Below are positions 62,050 through 64,000 of a DNA stretch of 64,000 nucleotides, one piece after another; position 1 is the stretch's first letter; the number at the start of each line of letters is the position of its first letter. The stretch is from Lachnospiraceae bacterium (GTDB lineage: Bacteria > Bacillota > Clostridia > Lachnospirales > Lachnospiraceae): contig CABIXN010000004.1 of the NCBI GenBank assembly GCA_902362715.1, forward strand, positions 25,337 to 89,336, read 5' to 3'. Below the pieces are notes generated by a model that saw nothing but the letters and a program-made list of their open reading frames with translations, was not told the origin of the DNA and searched no databases. Position numbers and translations under genes: made by a program.

Positions 62050-62098
62050 CAAAAAAGATGTTCTCTGACTGTAACAGCCAGCAGAACATCTTTTTTCT
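62050..62098 (+). terminator. Terminator of the ferredoxin-like gene
   Basis: AAAAAAGATGTTCT (62051-62064) pairs with AGAACATCTTTTTT (62083-62096). Bidirectional in form, so also usable by the convergent gene. Confidence 0.9.
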
Positions 62099-62111
62099 TT
62101 TGGCCGGCAGC

Positions 62112-62900
62112 TTACAATACAACCGGTCCGTTCTCTGCAATATACTCTAATGTTCCATCCTCTTTTTCCCTGACACTCAGGTCACATGGTACACTCTGGG
62201 ACGGGTCAGGATGGTTTTTCCATAAATCAAATAGCTTTGGAAGAAACACTGGCCACTGAGAAGCTTCATATTCTGCATGGCTCTTTGCATCCTCCGGTTT
62301 CTGAGGCTTGGCATCAGGATTTTCCAGAATAAAAGCCGGGGGCTCTGTGATCTTCGTATTAAAAAATGACGCCGTTATATGTATGGAACCTCCCGCGGCC
62401 TCTTCCCACATGTGTACGGTGGAATCAACAAATTCTCCTTTTCTGTTAAAGATTCCCTCTACCAGCACATGCTTTAGATGTGTCTTAAACGGAAACATAT
62501 CCAGTCCCAGTCTGTCAATCTGTATCCCATTTCCACCGAATACCGGAATACCCGGAACCATTGATTCTGAAATCATATGAGCAGATCCTAAAAAACCATA
62601 CTTCCACGGCTCTCTTACCCAGGTAAAACGTTTATGGGCTCCCGGAGCCCAAAGATAATAGCCCTTTTCCATATTCGCCCACCACCAGTCAAGCATTTCC
62701 GGCGTTACCCCCGGCAGAAAATGCTGGCACTGCATACCCATTCTGTAACCACGGTCTATATACTGCTGCTTCATTTCAAGCTCCGGAATAAGCGGACTGG
62801 GTCTGTCAAGAGGCGTATAAGCCAACGTGGGAACATGAATATTATCCTGAAACGGAATATATGTCTGTCCCCCGTTAGCTGCCATACCTAATTCTTCCAT
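62112..62900 (-). CDS. DAPG/phloretin hydrolase-family protein (PhlG/Phy-like)
   Basis: 262 residues. The pattern M-Q-C-Q-H-F-L-P-G-V-T-P-E-M-L-D-W-W-W, then S-A-H-M-I-S-E-S-M-V-P-G near residue 105 and V-H-M-W-E-E near residue 163 matches my memory of the PhlG family, zinc enzymes that hydrolyse a carbon-carbon bond next to a phloroglucinol ring; HxxxE pairs are present. In gut bacteria the relative Phy cleaves phloretin. Strong AGGAGG site, single gene. Polyphenol breakdown is an inference. Confidence 0.75.
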   Translation of the reverse strand: MEELGMAANGGQTYIPFQDNIHVPTLAYTPLDRPSPLIPELEMKQQYIDRGYRMGMQCQHFLPGVTPEMLDWWWANMEKGYYLWAPGAHKRFTWVREPWKYGFLGSAHMISESMVPGIPVFGGNGIQIDRLGLDMFPFKTHLKHVLVEGIFNRKGEFVDSTVHMWEEAAGGSIHITASFFNTKITEPPAFILENPDAKPQKPEDAKSHAEYEASQWPVFLPKLFDLWKNHPDPSQSVPCDLSVREKEDGTLEYIAENGPVVL

Positions 62901-63045
62901 AAAAGTATCCTCCTGTTACACATTCAGTTTTTTCTGTCAATATGTTTCATATAATAGCCGTTTCTTCCATAATTGTCAAAAATACTTTTCATAAAAATGT
63001 ACCCTTGGGGATAACTTTTTTAATTCCAATCACCTTTATTTTCTG

Positions 63046-64000
63046 CTAGATCAATCCGTATTTTTCCAGCAGTGCCGTGGACGAGGATTTTCCCTGTCTG
63101 ATCTTTGCGGCCCTTCGTTCAAATATCGTAAAGGACGCTGCTGAAAATACTGCCGCGAAAATAAGCAGAAATACAATATCTGACCGGAAACTTCCCTGAC
63201 CGCAGATTGTTTTCCGAAATGCGTCCACAGTATAACTGAAGGGAAGGAAATTATGAATTTTCGCTACAAATCCTCCCGAAACCTCTATTGGGTAAGTCCC
63301 TGCGGAACCTGCAAGCTGAACAACCGTAAAAATCAGCATAACAAAGCTTCCTACTTTTCCCATAAGGGCATTAAAGAAATATACTACAGAAATAAATGTA
63401 ATGCCGGCCAGACTAGCGATTCCTATAGTGGCCCCCATTTTCTCCGGTTCAAAACCATTTACTGTATGAAGAATCAGGACCATTACTACAGATGCTGCTG
63501 CTATAATCAAATAAGATACTGACACTTTGCTCAGCCACCATTTTAGTCCGGATTTTAATTCTCCTTCATAACTATTTACCGGATAAATCAGGCAGAATGC
63601 GATACATGCAATCCACAGACCCACACACATCATGTAAGCCGCCATTGCATGGCCGTTATTGGCAACCTGTGAGCTTTCTGACTTTTGTGCATCTACGGGA
63701 GATGCAAACATATCCACGGTATCATTGCTCTTACTTACATCATTTATTTCTTTTGCGCCATCTGAGAGCGAGGATTTTAGTGTACTGCTTCCGGAAAGCA
63801 GCTGATCTAATCCGCTCCCAAGCTCAGCACTCCCGTCCTTAAGTGCCCCGCTTCCTTCTGCAATTTGAGCCGCGCCTGAGGACAGTTTGCTGCTTCCGGA
63901 AAGCAGAGCATCATTATTTGATACCAGCGCAGCGGTTCCATTCCAGAGCTGTCCCGCCGCATTTTGAATCTTAGAAATACCGCTTCCCAGTTCTGAGGAC
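63046..64000 (-). CDS. YhgE/Pip-family membrane protein (partial, 5' end outside window)
   Basis: The frame is open to the window edge; 317 residues of the C-terminal part are visible. The first ~90 show heptad-like repeats (L-S-S-G-A-A-Q-I-A-E-G-S-G-A-L and L-G-S-G-L-D-Q-L-L-S-G-S) characteristic of the YhgE/Pip extracellular coiled-coil region. From V-A-N-N-G-H-A-M-A-A-Y onward there are five to six membrane helices of ABC-2 type. Homologues include the phage infection protein Pip. Probably exports an unknown substrate or serves as phage receptor. Confidence 0.88.
   Translation of the reverse strand, partial: SSELGSGISKIQNAAGQLWNGTAALVSNNDALLSGSSKLSSGAAQIAEGSGALKDGSAELGSGLDQLLSGSSTLKSSLSDGAKEINDVSKSNDTVDMFASPVDAQKSESSQVANNGHAMAAYMMCVGLWIACIAFCLIYPVNSYEGELKSGLKWWLSKVSVSYLIIAAASVVMVLILHTVNGFEPEKMGATIGIASLAGITFISVVYFFNALMGKVGSFVMLIFTVVQLAGSAGTYPIEVSGGFVAKIHNFLPFSYTVDAFRKTICGQGSFRSDIVFLLIFAAVFSAASFTIFERRAAKIRQGKSSSTALLEKYGLI

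Overview
The window looks like a chromosomal segment of a gut Clostridia bacterium, most likely Lachnospiraceae; I cannot fix the genus. The signs are AT-rich DNA with strong AGGAGG ribosome sites, a Gram-positive housekeeping set (SecA with a zinc tail, CdaA/CdaR, HPr with Ser46, RecD2, UvrAB), YtrA-type GntR/ABC modules, a sigma-54 activator and a DAPG/phloretin-hydrolase-like enzyme. No rRNA, tRNA or CRISPR array was seen. Most genes are on the minus strand.

Layout. (1) 1-18054, minus: one long locus for a phosphate-containing cell-surface polysaccharide. In transcription order it encodes an initiating phosphoglycosyltransferase, an acetyltransferase, two LicD phosphotransferases, a TagGH-like ABC exporter, a TagF-like polyol-phosphate transferase, an IspD/TarI cytidylyltransferase, an extended SDR, UDP-glucose dehydrogenase, three GT2 enzymes, UDP-galactopyranose mutase, a DPM/GtrB-like GT2, a polytopic GT-C-like protein and a GtrA flippase cut by the window edge. 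An internal promoter lies before the exporter. (2) 18155-23849: two membrane proteins, CdaA, CdaR, HPr and LeuA. (3) 23919-33665: ComF, RecD2, MreB, UvrA and UvrB. Around mreB lie an inverted pair of fold-back repeats and, on the plus strand, a probable short RNA behind three 11-bp direct repeats. (4) 33666-37989: an accessory island with broken genes, two 89-bp direct repeats each carrying a sigma-A promoter plus a LexA (SOS) box, a two-gene HipA-like kinase/HIRAN module and an IS4-family element. (5) 38154-43781: a CoA-transferase, HMG-CoA-lyase-like and MatC-like transporter operon with a near-consensus sigma-54 promoter, next to its PrpR-type activator. (6) 43908-51430: patatin, a lipoprotein, SecA, a TSCPD protein, a URO-D-like enzyme and a secreted SGNH hydrolase. 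(7) 51600-52355: an apparently noncoding transcript opening with five interspersed repeats rich in Shine-Dalgarno-like motifs. (8) 52506-64000: DegV, two GntR/ABC modules, a trigger-factor-like PPIase without the ribosome-binding domain, a CBS protein, a DUF2325 protein behind a metal-regulator-like operator, an AEC transporter, a ferredoxin-like protein, a DAPG-hydrolase-family enzyme and a partial YhgE/Pip protein.

The best candidates for undescribed biology are the SOS-box-linked HipA-kinase/HIRAN pair inside 89-bp repeats (34218-36322), the repeat-bearing noncoding transcript (51640-52355), and the short RNA behind an OmpR/PhoB-like operator (28500-28673). All functional statements rest on reading motifs by eye; no database search was run.
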